NCBI GenBank assembly: GCA_003117195.1
Contig: BDSI01000026.1
Location: 924,397 to 988,396, forward strand
Length of the DNA stretch: 64,000 bases
Source: Eudorina sp. 2006-703-Eu-15
Lineage: Eukaryota; Chlorophyta; Chlorophyceae; Chlamydomonadales; Volvocaceae
Direction of reading: 5' to 3'
Part shown: in pieces, positions 21,805 to 32,745 of the stretch
Numbering within the stretch: position 1 is the first letter of the stretch
Layout of the letters: the number at the start of each line of letters is the position of its first letter
Made by a program: the position numbers and the translations under genes
The notes under the pieces: model-generated
Databases searched by the model: none
Seen by the model: the letters and a program-made list of their open reading frames with translations, nothing else
What the model was told of the DNA's origin: nothing

Positions 21805-24572
21805 TAGGCGACTCATGAGCCGGCGCATATCCGGCGCATAGCCGGCGCAAGCGGGGGTGCGCCAGGGCTGCCCTCTAGCCCCCCTGCTCTATTTGTTCGT
21901 GGCGCAGGCGCTGCTGTGTTGGATGCAGCACCGGGGGGTGGGGATCCGCCTCCGCCCTGCCGAAGAAGACCTTACTACGGCCATGCAATACGCGGACGAT
22001 ACTGAAGTGATCATGGGCAGCTCGGCCGATCTCGGGCATTTCCTGGCGTGCATGGACACCTTTGCCAGGGGATTGGGACAGAAACTGAACTCCGACAAGG
22101 TGGAATTGTTACCGGTGGGACCCGTTGAGAAAGGGGTAGAGGCAGGAGGCGAGGAGGTTCGGTGCGGGATGCGAGTGGTCAAAACCGCCACGGCGCTAGG
22201 CCTGCCGTACACGGACGTGGATGGCGCCCCGGAGCTGGACTGGGGAGTGCAGATGGACAAGGTTGGTGTCAGGTTCACGAGGATTGCGCAACTGTCACTG
22301 TCCGCCTTCGGGAGGGCATCGGCAGCCGCGGCGTACGGGCTGCACAGACTCACGTGGCACATGGAGCATGGCGGGATGCCGCCGGAGGCAGTGATAGACC
22401 GACTCGAAGGGTGGACGGCACGCCTAGTAGATAGGGCCCAGGGCCCCGAAGCCACCGAGAGGCGGCCTACTGGGGTGCCCCGTAGTCTGCTGCCTGGGCA
22501 CCCGGCTGTGGGGGGCTTCGGCGCGCTGCCGCTGCGGGAACATATCCGAGCGCGCTGGGCCTCAACGGCGGTGCGGTACATGAGGAGGACTCGCCACCAG
22601 CGGGCCGGCCCCTGGCAACGAGTCGTGGACACGATCCTAGCGGACGCCTCAGAGGCATGGAAGCCGCACATGGTGCTTACGGCAATGGGCGGCAGCCCAT
22701 GGAGAGGGATTCGGAGGCTAGAACCAGAGGTACAGCGGGTCGTGACAGCCCTAGCCGCCCTGCCGAGAGTGGTGGACATCGCCGAACACCCGCTCTCCCC
22801 GGGGGCGTGGTGCTGGAACGCACCACTGTGGGGGAACCCACTGCTCCCGGAGGAACTGCCCGAGGGGGGCCGCCCCGGCCTCGAGCATGTATTCCCAGAC
22901 CTGGTGGACTGCACCGGGCTGCAAACGATCGGACAGTTCATCCGGGTGGGGGAGGAGCTCCGGATGGTAACAGACGGCTGGGCAGAGCCGCACTACATAG
23001 ACTCCACTCGCATGGCACGGTGCGCCGCACGGGCATGGGCGACCCTCGTACAGGGTTGCCTGGGCTCTCGCGCGGGGGCCGGGCGATGGGGTGATTGGCG
23101 GCAATGGGCTGAACTAGACCGACGCCTGGTGGACCTTCAAGCAAGGCTGCCAGCGGCCTGGGTGGCAGCAGCCCTAGAGGTACGGGCGAACGGGGCCCAG
23201 GGGGCGAGTGTGCCCACGGAAGAGGAGGTGACGGCCATGCTGCTCGATCGCATGGGCTGGCGGTTGAAAAATGGGCTGAAGGTGGCCCTGAGAGATTACT
23301 CTGTTCGAGTGGGGACGGCGATGCAACTAGCCGAGGTGGCGGAACGGCGCAGTGCGGCCCATTTGCTGTTTGCCTGTGAGGCGGTAGGACTGGGGGCCAC
23401 CGACCCGATCACTCAGGTGGCGGCCGCCCGGATCCAGGGACTGCTGAGCCGCCTCTGGCTTAGTACCCGGTGGGAAAATGAGCATAAGGAGGCCTTTTGG
23501 CGCCTTACAGTCGATGGCGTCCCGTTGTTGGGCACTTCCCATATGCGCCACGCGAGGGTGGCGCGGTGTGGATGCGGTGAATACCCAACGGAAGGCGGGA
23601 GGACAGAAACACCCCGCCAGCAGCACCATTTCTGGTCGTGCCGAGTGGCCCAGGCGGTGGTGGGTCAGATGGAACCGCGCCTTGGGGCGCGGATTAGGAG
23701 GACGCAGGTCTGGCTGGCGGAACCCCCGCCACCCGTGGAGCAATGTGTATGGGATGTGGTGGTGTTGGCCGCGATCGCGGCCATGGAGACTGGTCGCCGG
23801 TTCATGGCGGCCGCCCTGCGGCGGTCCGCACCTGGTCAGGGTACGACTGCACGGCCGGGACCGGAATTGACAGAGCAAGGGGAGCGGCGCGCAATCGCTG
23901 ACTTTTGGGGGCGCCTTCACGGGTTTGCCCAGTTGGGACTCCCGAGACGGGGATGGACCTCGGTGGGCCCCTTCCACCCTTTCTTGAAAGTGTCGGGGGG
24001 AGTCTTGCGATGTGCGGGGCCTGCTCCTGAGGAGGGATGAGGCGCGGGTTCCCCGCCCTATGCCTGTTTGTAATCGGGGTATCCGACCCGGGGCTCTAGT
24101 TGGGGACCTGGCCTGCCCTCAGATTGGGTAGGAGGCAGGGCTCCCGTTGGTATGTTATTGCTTGGCATAGGTATTTCTTCTGATGCGGGCTACTCCACTA
24201 GCGGTCGCTGGGCAGTGTCACGAGCCAGGCGTGGGTCTTCCAAGACCTCGAGAGGGTGCAACGTTGGGTGCCTCAGGGGTGGTGGTAGCTGGGTGATGGG
24301 GTGCCTGTGTGGGCGACCTCCCCTGTGCTTGGCTTTATCCACTTCTGGGGATTCTGCCCTTAGCTGTGCCTATCCCTTTGGTAGTGTTGCCCCGCTGCGC
24401 GCCTCTGCTTGCTTCGGTGTCTGGCTGGGTGGGGTCATGGCCCGGTGTGTTTTTGGGTGCGGCGTTGAGGTGTGGAGGTATCCTGTCGCCTTGGCGGTGG
24501 GGCCTGCTGGGGCTTGCCCTGGTATACACCGGTGATCCCTTTGGGGTCCGCTGTAACGTTCATTCATTCATA
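21805..24572 (+). mobile_element. L1-like retrotransposon, 5'-truncated, with 3' UTR and (ATTC)n tail
   Basis: The element comprises the reverse-transcriptase frame, a 3' UTR of about 500 bp (24041-24555) and the terminus GGGGTCCGCTGTAACG followed by TTCATTCATTCAT. The same last 60 bp occur alone at 7584-7650, showing where the element ends. The exact 5' boundary is not defined. Other short relatives of the terminus are scattered in the window. Confidence 0.8.
21850..24040 (+). CDS. L1-like non-LTR reverse transcriptase, 5'-truncated ORF2
   Basis: An open frame of about 727 codons begins inside the reverse-transcriptase domain at GVRQGCPLAPLLY. It contains the catalytic box AMQYADDTEV followed by KLNSDKVELLPVG (thumb side), and ends in a long C-terminal region with a CxC...H..C zinc-binding pattern (RCGCGEYPTEGG, QQHHFWSC) typical of zf-RVT regions. 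The endonuclease, ORF1 and palm N-terminus are missing. The sequence starts about 45 bp after the CTAGCC element, so the copy is 5'-truncated as usual for target-primed integration. The remaining frame has no internal stop, which suggests a young insertion. Functional retrotransposition from this copy is not expected. Confidence 0.9.
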
Positions 24573-25626
24573 TCCGACGTAGACCTGCGACTGAAACCTG
24601 AATCAAATCAGCTTACGACTCCTTGCTTCATGAAAACTGTGCTAAAGCCTGATGAGCTGGTACCGACTGTTTGTAGTCAATTGCCTGGGAATGTCAAAAT
24701 GAAAGCAGCTTACGTTAATACCCGATTTTGCCGGATACGGCAAAAGAGGGATAGCCTAGGGAACGGCGTGGGACGCGGACGCTGGTACAAAGCGGTAATT
24801 TGCTGGTAAAAAGCGGTAATTTTGCTGGTACATCCGGCGGTAAGTTGCTGGTACATTGCGGTAGAAGCCGACAGGAATGGTAACCGTAATGGTCACTGAA
24901 TTGTGTTGTTTCTAGGGGAAAACTGAAGTTATGCGGAATGGTGATTTGTTAGTGTGGCTAAAGTGGAAGAGCAGACGGATACAGGTGAATGGCAATTGGT
25001 GACGAAAATAAGAAGATGAAGGGGAGGTTGGACTGATGAGGCGAGAATTCAAGTCAGACCATACCCGATTTTGCCGGATACGGCAAAAGAGGGATAGCAT
25101 AGGGAACGGCGTGGGACCCAGTACGTACACCGGTACAAATCGGTAATTTGCTGGTAAAAAAAGCGGTAATTTGCTGGTACATTGCGGTAAGCCGGCGGTA
25201 ATGGTAACGGAGAAAATCGCCGTAAGAGGGTGGTCGTGCAACTTTTTTGCCACCTCGTAGGGTAATGGGGGTGTGGGAGTAACGAATGATGGGGGGGGAG
25301 GGGTGGTCTGAGGTACCCTCTCGCCCAACAATCATTAGTACGGCACGCGTACGGCCATGGCCGTACAAGCTTTATACCGCAGATCCGCTTGGCAACTTCA
25401 CATGGATAAATGTGCAGATTATACGTTCGTTTGGGAAGCCAACAACATATAGAGTGCGTTCCTTGCGTCAGCCAGCATTTGCAGTCCGACCGTCACTGAT
25501 CGATGGCGCAGCGTACTGTTGAAAATGGTTGATTACCAAGTCATGCAAGCTAGTTCCTGGCCACGTATCTACCTCCCTTAGTTGATACGCACTTAGGCTG
25601 GCCACGCCACTCAGTCAGGTCACGAC
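24573..25626. other. Non-coding interval with a duplicated hairpin-bearing block
   Basis: No gene is seen. A block of about 155 bp occurs at 24716-24870 and again at 25058-25200: CCCGATTTTGCCGGATACGG, AGAGGGATAGC, GGGAACGGCGTGGGAC, then repeated GGTAATTTGCTGGTA. It starts with an 8-bp-stem hairpin, TTTTGCCG-GATA-CGGCAAAA. From 25222 to 25320 there is a GAGGGTGGTCGTGCAAC and AATGATGGGGGGGG segment that recurs inverted at 28262-28355. Confidence 0.6.
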
Positions 25627-26438
25627 ATGGCGACCATAAGTGGGTCATTGGTAAGTGCAAGCATTGTTTCCCTTGTCCATGCGCGATACTTCTCTGGTTG
25701 GGTGCTTAAGATCTTGCCTTATTGCAGTTGAGGGCTTGGATGTGGGGGGTGCGGGAGGGGGCTTGGGCCCCATGCAGCGCTTCAATGCCGCCGCTGACGC
25801 TATTGCACTGGCAGCAGCCAACGTGCAGGCGCAGGCGGGTGGTGTGCGGCGGGCCTCAGGTTGCCGGGCCGTATGCGGGCTTGGATGTGGGGGTGGCGGG
25901 AGGGGGCTTGGGCCCCATGCAGCGCTTCAATGCCGCCGCTGACGCTATCGCACTGGCAGCAGCCAACGTGCAGGCGCAGGCGGGTGGTGTGCGGCCTCAG
26001 GTTGCCGGGCCGTATGCGGGCTTGGATGTGGGGGTGGCGGGAGGGGGCTTGGGCCCCATGCAGCGCTTCACTGGCGCCCCGGACGCAGCCATGGTAGCGG
26101 AGGCGCGGGCTGGGTCTGCAGCAATGCAAGGCAGTGTTACCCTGCCAGGTGGCGGTGGGATTGGGGGTGGCAGTTCGGCGATGGAGGCAGCAAGCACGGG
26201 TGTGCCAATCCACCATGCACTCCTTAACGCGCTGCAGATGAATGGGCAGTTCAATCAGGTCAGGCGAGATATGGAGCGGTGGCAGGGTATGGCGAGATCA
26301 GAGTGGGAGGAAGAGGAGATTAGGTCGATCCAGGGTCTCGGCAACGGCAACGCTTCGTACGCGCCACAGCAGTACATGCTGGTGGGTCACCCTGTTGCAT
26401 CGCAAGCCGTGCCATACAAGTCGCAGTTCAACGCGTGA
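25627..26438 (+). CDS. Uncharacterised ORF with internal repeats (possible small gene or decayed fragment)
   Basis: A two-exon model gives 244 residues: 25627-25650 (MATISGSL, donor GTAAGT) and 25728-26438 (acceptor TTATTGCAG). A repeat of about 140 bp occurs three times; copies 2 and 3 are in frame and read GLDVGVAGGGLGPMQRF and DAIALAAANVQAQAGGV. Copy 1 reads the same peptide in a different frame because of a 4-bp insertion (CGGG near 25850). Either the true upstream exon enters in the other frame and the gene is frameshifted, or the model above is right. The C-terminal half (QVRRDMERWQGMARSEWEEE) is non-repetitive and protein-like. No family is recognised; a TE-encoded protein is possible given the neighbours. 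Confidence 0.4.
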
Positions 26439-26759
26439 CTTTGGAGCGCAGCTAAATGCGTCGCGTGCACGCACATGCGGATCGGGCGATGTTGGAAGTA
26501 TGCGCGTTGTCGTACACTGCTGTGTGCTAGCTTCCAAGGCGGGGCTGCCTCGGGCGCCAATCCAATCAACATATTCAGGGATCGGGTTCATGTTTCATAC
26601 ATCATAGAGGCCCCTTATATTCCATTGCAAAACCAGAAACATCGGATGTTACACACTGGATGCCTGAACAACATTGAACTACCAGCGTCGCTATTTTGAC
26701 AGAGTCTACTAAAAGTGAAGCGAACAGGTGCTTCGATTACAGCCGACATGCCAGTAGTG

Positions 26760-28027
26760 CAGTAAGGAAACGGCCCCAGAAGCGGGCTCGGTGCGCGCAC
26801 CGAAAAATGACGCGGTTTCTGGGCTCGGTGCGCGCACCGATCCGTGCGCGCACCGAGCCGAGTTTTACGGATGTGTGTCGTGCCCGCACTAGCATCTACA
26901 GATTAAAAAAATGTAATATATTGGCACTAAGAATGAAGATTCCACAGGTGCCTCCCAACAGGCACCGGGATCCGGCCGTTGGGGGCAGGAGGCCACAAAG
27001 CACGGCTCGATGCGCGCACTGATCCGTGCGCGCACTGAGCCCAGTTGCACGGATGTGTGTCGTGCCCGCACCTGTCTCCATAGATATGTAAATGTTGTAA
27101 TGGCCATGAGATGGACGATTCCCGCAGATCGCTTCCAACAGGCACCGGATGGGGGTGGGAGGTTACAAAACACGGCTGGGTGCGCGCACCGATGGGTGCG
27201 CGCACCCAGCCCAGATTCATGGATCTGTGTCGCTGTCGCAGTAGTGCCCACAGATGCGGAAACCAGCAATAGCACTGAGAAATGTCAGTCACGGGCAGAT
27301 GCTGAGAAGAGGCCCGCCGCTGGCAGGAGGCCACAAAACACGGCTGGGTGCGCGGGACCTCCAGACTCCACTCCCCCGCCTCCCACCGGGCGTCATGCCG
27401 GTACCGGGCCTCGTCAATTATCCAGTCAATTATCCAGTCGTAAGCAGGGTGGCTATCTTAAGATATGAATATATATTCGGCCGAAAATCTTGAGTTTTGA
27501 TAGATACTTTCCCTCGGGAGAAAAATGAGGTTTTAGATACTCATGGCCTCTCGCGCGGGGAAAAGCCCCCTTGAGTAGATAAAATGCCGGCAAAAGCTCC
27601 CTCCGACAGATACTTTCAGCACGATTGGGCGAGGAGTATCTCCGGCCGTAGATACTCTGCAAAATAAGATAGCCACCCTGGTCGTAAGCAGGTGCCTTTG
27701 AGCCTGTGCTCAGTGCTAATCCTCGATTCCGCATCTGTACAAACGAGTGCGGACACGAGGCGGATTCCGTGAAACAGGGCTCGGTGCGCGCACCGATCGG
27801 TGCGCGCACCGAGCCTAGCTTTGTGGCTACCTGCCCCAAGCGGCCCTATACTTCTCGGCGCCTGTCATTATGCTGTAATTGATAGTTTCCGCTCCTAGAG
27901 AGGCTAGTGGCGTAGATCCGTGAAACAGGGCTCGGTGCGCGCACCGTTCAGTGCGCGCACCGAGCCCAGAAACCGCGTCATTTTTCGGTGCGCGCACCGA
28001 GCCCACTTCTGGGGCCATTTCCTTCCT
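26760..28027. mobile_element. hAT-like non-autonomous element with GTGCGCGCAC palindromes, 8-bp target duplication
   Basis: CAGTAGTG is present exactly on both sides (26752-26759 and 28028-28035). The ends are long inverted repeats: the left arm contains GGCCCCAGAAGCGGGCTCGG, GTGCGCGCACCG and AAAAATGACGCGGTTTCTGG, and the right arm contains all of these inverted (about 27930-28015). Internally there are tandem units of about 170 bp (near 26825, 27000, 27170, 27340), each centred on an imperfect TGCGCGCA palindrome. A perfect 38-bp palindrome lies around 27780-27817. A 236-bp MITE is inserted at 27445. No transposase frame was found. The 8-bp duplication supports hAT-type mobilisation by a protein supplied elsewhere. 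Confidence 0.75.
27445..27680. mobile_element. hAT-like MITE, 236 bp, with 8-bp target duplication
   Basis: Terminal inverted repeats CAGGGTGGCTATCTTA and TAAGATAGCCACCCTG are flanked by the direct duplication GTCGTAAG (27437-27444 and 27681-27688). The sequence appears identical, inverted, to the copy at 45891-46126. No coding capacity. Confidence 0.93.
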
Positions 28028-28261
28028 CAGTAGTGAAATGCGGTGCTTCGGAAGAGTTCAAATGGACTCCTTCACTGAAGGAAGGCGCCCAGCCCTGCCG
28101 TGTTGTAAGCCCAAGCTTCTCAGCGCTGTTTGCTTACAAGGTTTATCATGAATGATGCGTGGATCAGGTTTCATGGTTACCGCTAGGGACTCTGGAACTG
28201 TGTTGTAATAACGGCGCAACGCACAGGTACGGAACGCGCTAAGCCCATGGATGCCACGGGA

Positions 28262-28360
28262 GGGGCAAGGAAGAATGATGGGGGAGGAGGGGTGGTCCAG
28301 ACCCCCTCCCTGTACTACGAAGTGCCAAAAACGTTGCGCGACCACCCTCGTAAGGCGTGC
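28262..28360. repeat. Short repeat related to 25222-25320 (inverted)
   Basis: GATGGGGGAGGAGGGGTGG at the left and GCGCGACCACCCTCGTAAGG at the right form an inverted pair (GGTGGTC / GACCACC). The segment matches 25222-25320 in opposite orientation, so it may be another small inverted-repeat element. Confidence 0.45.
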
Positions 28361-28639
28361 TTGCCTTGTTTTTCAAGGTTAAAAATGAAGTCATGCCGCA
28401 AGTCGATTTTGAGCGAACTCTCTGCAAAAGGCAAGCACGGCAATTGAAGAAACGGCTGAACTGGCGACGACAAAAAGACCCTTAGAGTTTTCACAGCGAG
28501 GGAACGAGGCAGCCGGCTACAGCAATTTAAGTACTGAAAAATCGATGTGAACCGTATGGACATAGACCGATTGCAAGGAAGGCAGTTGCGGCGGTAACTG
28601 GCGGTATGCAGCTTGCATCTCGGCCGCATGGCTTGCTTG

Positions 28640-29590
28640 TAAGGGCAGCTACATTGGGCAGCCCGGCCGTATGGCCTGACAGGCAGGGCGGCCCCGTTGT
28701 GAAGCCCGGCCTTATGGGTTGCCACTTGACATGTTGGGCGGCTCCCTTGGCTGCCCAGCTGTATGGCTTTACAGTACCGCTCATTGGCCAGCCCGGCCTT
28801 ACAGCCTGACAGGGGGGCATGGCTTGGCCAGCCCGGCCATTTGTTTTGTAAAACGGCGACTGCATGATCGGCATGTCAGGGCGGGGGCTCCATTGGCCAG
28901 CCCGGCCGTATGGCATGTCAGGGCGGGGCGGGGCTCTGTTGGCCAGCCCGGCCGTATGGCGTGTCAGGGGGACGGCTCCGTTTGCCAGCCCGGCCGTATG
29001 GCATGTCAGGGCTGTGGCCCAAGTGGCCAGCCCGGCCGTATGGCATGTCAGGGGAGTGGCCTCATTGGCCAGCCCGGCCGTATGGCATGTCAGGGGAATG
29101 GCCTCATTGGCCAGCCCGGCTGTATGGCATGTCAGCGCGGCGGCTCTATTTGCCTGACCGGCCGTATAACGTGTCTGCGCGGCTGCTCTGTTCGCCAGTC
29201 CGGCCATATCGCATGTCAGCGCGGCTTCTCTATTCGCCAGTCCGGCCGTATGGCATGTCAGGGCGGCGGCTCCGTTGGCCAGCCCGGCCGTATGGCATGT
29301 CAGGGCTGTGGCTCCGTTGGCCAGCCCGGCCGTATGGCGTATCAGGGCGGCGGCTCCGTTGGCCAGCCCGACAGTATGGCATGTCAGGGCTGTGGCTCCG
29401 TTGGCCAGCCCGGCCGTATGGCATGTCAGCACGGCTGCTCTAATCGCCATCCCGGCCGTATGGTGTGTAGGCGCGGCTGCTCAATTGGCCAGCTCTGCCA
29501 TAAGGCATGTCAGCGGGGATGCTCAGTTTGCCAACCCGGCCGTATGACATGTCAGGGCGGTGGCTCCGTTGGCCGACCTGGCTGTTTGTT
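28640..29590 (+). repeat. 42-bp minisatellite, about 20 copies
   Basis: The unit contains GGCCAGCCCGGCCGTATGGC followed by ATGTCAGGG and a variable GCGGCTCCGTT part. The first copies are degenerate and spaced further apart; 28890-29590 is regular. The unit length is divisible by three, so long frames are open on both strands (28719-29822 plus and 28527-29450 minus). This alone does not indicate a protein. Confidence 0.9.
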
Positions 29591-30700
29591 AGAGTGTGAA
29601 GTCAGCCCCGTCCATATTGACGGTTCCAGCAGTGACCCCTCCCAGTTTGGATCCCGGCTTCCTACCCGCCACGTGATTCGGCGGGTCTGGCGCGGTTTCC
29701 AGGAGAGGCAATCCTGGCGCGCTTGTAACCTGATGTGGTGGCCGGTGTGGCTGCATGACCCCCGACCCCCCCCAAACCCGCGGATGGTGGAGGATGGGTG
29801 CGCAGTCCTTGGTAGGGGTTGATGAGGTGAGGCACCTACGACCTATCTGGGCCCGTGGAACACACGCCGGTCGGGAATCGGGTCCACCTTGTAACGATTA
29901 CACCTACACGACGACACAGTGACCCTGTCTGTTTGCTTTGTGAGGACGGCTCCTGCTGGCAGCACGCACGGGCTGTATCCTGTAAAGCTTATCATGCTGG
30001 GCGGCTCTTCTGTTTGGCAGCCTGGGCCATGCCATCTGTCAGGCGTGTTGTGTAGCTCGGCTACCGTACAGTATTTGAATTATCTGGTGTTCTGGGCGAC
30101 TCTCTTTGACAGCACGGCAGTATTGTCTTTCTCGACCACATGGCGTGCCAGCAGGTTGGACAGGTACGTAGGCTTTCCTGGGATTTCGACCGCTCCTTCA
30201 CTGGGCAGCGCGCGCGGCTGTTGGGCTTCACGGCTGAACCCAAACCCACCGACCCCAACGGCTCAACCCCAAACAAACCCAAAACCAGTGCTGGTATGGC
30301 CGGGAAGGTACTCGTTATTAGGAGTAGGTAGTGGTCACCGCGGTATGGTTGTCAAAAAGTCGTCGTTGATTGGCGGTCTACAGTACGATTGCCGGCACGA
30401 ACGGCCGCTTGCTCAGGTTTAATTTTAAAACTCCGCCGGTTTCGGCCTTGCTTGTCGGTTTAGTTGTGTCATTACCATTGCCGATGCTATACGACGCAGC
30501 GACGCATCCCCCTTCCTGTCGCAGAACACCACCATTCACACATTATGCAAAATCGGGTTTGCGGCACGCCCTTTCTAGTACTAATGATGTTTGTTGAACG
30601 ACTTCCAGTTTTCAATGCATGATTACGTGCCATTAGGATATGGATGGCGCGAAGGCCGTGAACCGTATAACTCTTAACCGTATTGGATGCTCACGTACCA
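29591..30700. other. Intergenic sequence, no supported gene
   Basis: The stretch holds a tail-like repeat (29850-29910) and minisatellite-like leftovers near 30010-30040. Only short open frames of low-complexity character are present. No exon chain was found. Confidence 0.5.
29850..29910 (+). repeat. Dispersed tail-like repeat
   Basis: CGGTCGGGAATCGGGTCCACC followed by TTGTAACGATTACACC matches 885-950 at most positions. Confidence 0.55.
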
Positions 30701-32745
30701 ATTCGGCGGTTTGAATCTATCGCAGGTCGAAAGTGTCAAACGCCACCACATTCCGATTCCGATTGCATTACACATCAAGCTGGGCATGGGCTTCGCTCTT
30801 CATTGCTTAAGACCTGCGCCCTTCTGCACCCGAAAGCTGGGGCCCAGCACAGCTCTCAGGAGTTCTGTATTATACATTGAACCGCATGTTTCCGTGGATG
30901 AGGAAGGGAAGTGTCAGACATCTTACATCTATCCGGATGGATTCGCAGGGGTGAAACGAAACAGCGGCGCACCTTGTCCACGCGGCAAGTGCTGCTACTC
31001 GGAAAGATCATGAAGAGTGCGGCTCAAGGTATGTGTTAGTGTCACAGTTGTCACGGTGGGATCCATGATCCATGGGGGGGCTGTTGATTGACAGCCCATC
31101 CATCCTTGAGGTGGTGCGGTTCACGGACAGTAGGCATTGTGTGAGCTCGCATAGCTACTGCAATCTGTTGCTAAAATCATAATAGGCGCACTGGGGGGGA
31201 TTCACCACGCCTCGCTAAGGCCGCTATGGATGCTCGCTATGGCGGGCAGGGGCGGCCGTTGATCTGGCCTGTTTGCGTGTGAGTTGATACGGCTGGGTGT
31301 ACGACGTTTGCAGGTGCAAGGTGACAACAAGCAAAGAAAATTGCGGGCTTACGTTTTGAGTAAGCCGGGTTAGTTAGGCGTAAGGCCTTCGGGGCCGGCA
31401 GTTGGACAGATGCTCGGCCCGCGGTCCGTGTTCTCAGGACCGCATTAATTAGCGCGTGACAAGTCTTTTCCTTATCTTGTTTTTGTTTTTCAGCACGCGC
31501 TCCCGCCCGCCCTCCCTGGGCGTCGCCCGCGTTTCGTTCTTTGCTCGTGGTTTCTCTTTTTCGGTTCCTGAGGCCTGCTACTGCGAAGCAGAGCCGTTCT
31601 AGCACAGCATTCCTGTAACAGAAATGGCAATGGCAATGAGTCGGAGCAAGAACTAATCTTATGTTTACAGCGTTGCCTGTCGTGTCCCGCTTTTTGGTGC
31701 GGATGTGTCTTGCTGCTCCGCACGTGGGAACCATTGATAAAGTTCATCTGGGGGGCTGTTGTAACCTTCATTCACGCCCATGCCCATCCTCTATTTATCC
31801 AAGCATATTGGTTAAGTAGGCGATGCAAGTGCAGCAGCTCGTCACAGCGTTGTCGCGCCTCGGTCGGCGTTGATTGAGGACGGGTACGAGATTGGGTTAG
31901 ATAAACAGGTGATTTCTGGAGTTTACGAATTGTACCATGCTGGACACGCATTGGGGCTGTGTTCGATGACGTCATGCAGTATAGGAAGCAGCGTGGTGCA
32001 TTAAAGCAGGGGCAATCCTTAGTGTTGGCCATGCCGAAACTTTCAAAGTTACAACGTTTCGGCGTGCTGCCGTACAAGGACAAACATTGTTTGCCGCAAC
32101 TTGCAGCAGATGCGGCGGCTCTTCACTGTAATGGATGAATGATACGGCTGGTTGGTCCGACCGTGTCCGACCCTTCCGTGCACCGTCCAGTCAGGACCAT
32201 TCCACCCTTACTTCACACGCGATTAGTAAATCTCCTGAATAAATTTCTTAGCATGATCTTCTGTTGCATTATAAAGACTGGCTACGCATAGTAATTATTC
32301 TGCAAAAATTTGAGCCAAATCGCGGGGCTGGTCAGGCTTGCCATTGCATTGATAACTGAAAGCGTTCCTTAAGGTTTGATACAGAACCGATTTCCTTGAA
32401 GTCATTTCAACGGCCAGAAGGTCATTAACTTGGGAAGCTGCGGGCACGGAGATTCCTGAGACGAATTCCTTGATTAAAGAGGTAAATCATAATTTCTTGA
32501 TGTATACTCGGGTGGCTCCCGTGGCTCACGGTGGGGATAGCGCGAAGTGTGCGCACCAGCTAACGATATCTAAGAGTTAATGATATCCTTAGCTCTTGCT
32601 GCCGCACGATGGCATATCACGTTTCTTGTGGCATATCACGTTTCTCTGCGGTGCGCACAAACTTCAGGTGGATGCAAGTCCCAACGAGCTGCAAGCATCG
32701 GCCCGCTTCCTAGCCCTTGCGCGGCGTACTCACCTCTCAGGACTT
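30700..32745. other. Degenerate duplicate of the bZIP 5' flank, with an insertion
   Basis: The sequence aligns in patches with 47650-49245: AAAGCTGGGGCCCA, AACCGCAT, the GCGGCG-ACCTTG-CC-CGCGGC block, GTTTGCAGGTGCAAG, GATGCAAG-GCAGCAGCTC and GGATGAATGATAC. About 31370-31778 has no counterpart and ends with GTTGTAACCTTCATTCA, so it looks like a retroelement insertion. At 32250-32560, minus strand, coding-like pieces (SLIKEFVSGIS, LLCVASLYNATEDHAKKF) resemble pieces upstream of the intact bZIP gene but are broken by stops. Confidence 0.5.
31370..31778 (+). mobile_element. Probable small retroelement insertion in unit 1
   Basis: About 400 bp interrupt the alignment between the two duplicated bZIP flanks. 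The right end GGGGGCTGTTGTAACCTTC followed by ATTCA resembles the GTAACGTTCATTC tail of the L1-like element. A minus-strand ORF (31237-31734) is rich in Arg/Lys/Ala and is not recognised. Confidence 0.4.

Noticed and set aside
27779..28015. CRISPR-like array from repeated GTGCGCGCAC blocks
   Set aside because: The units are palindromes in inverted arms of a transposon-like element with an 8-bp target duplication, in an algal nuclear context. There are no regular spacers.
28527..29822. 367-codon plus and 307-codon minus ORFs over the 42-bp repeat as genes
   Set aside because: They are open on both strands because the unit is a multiple of three. No unique domain, signal or splice structure was found.
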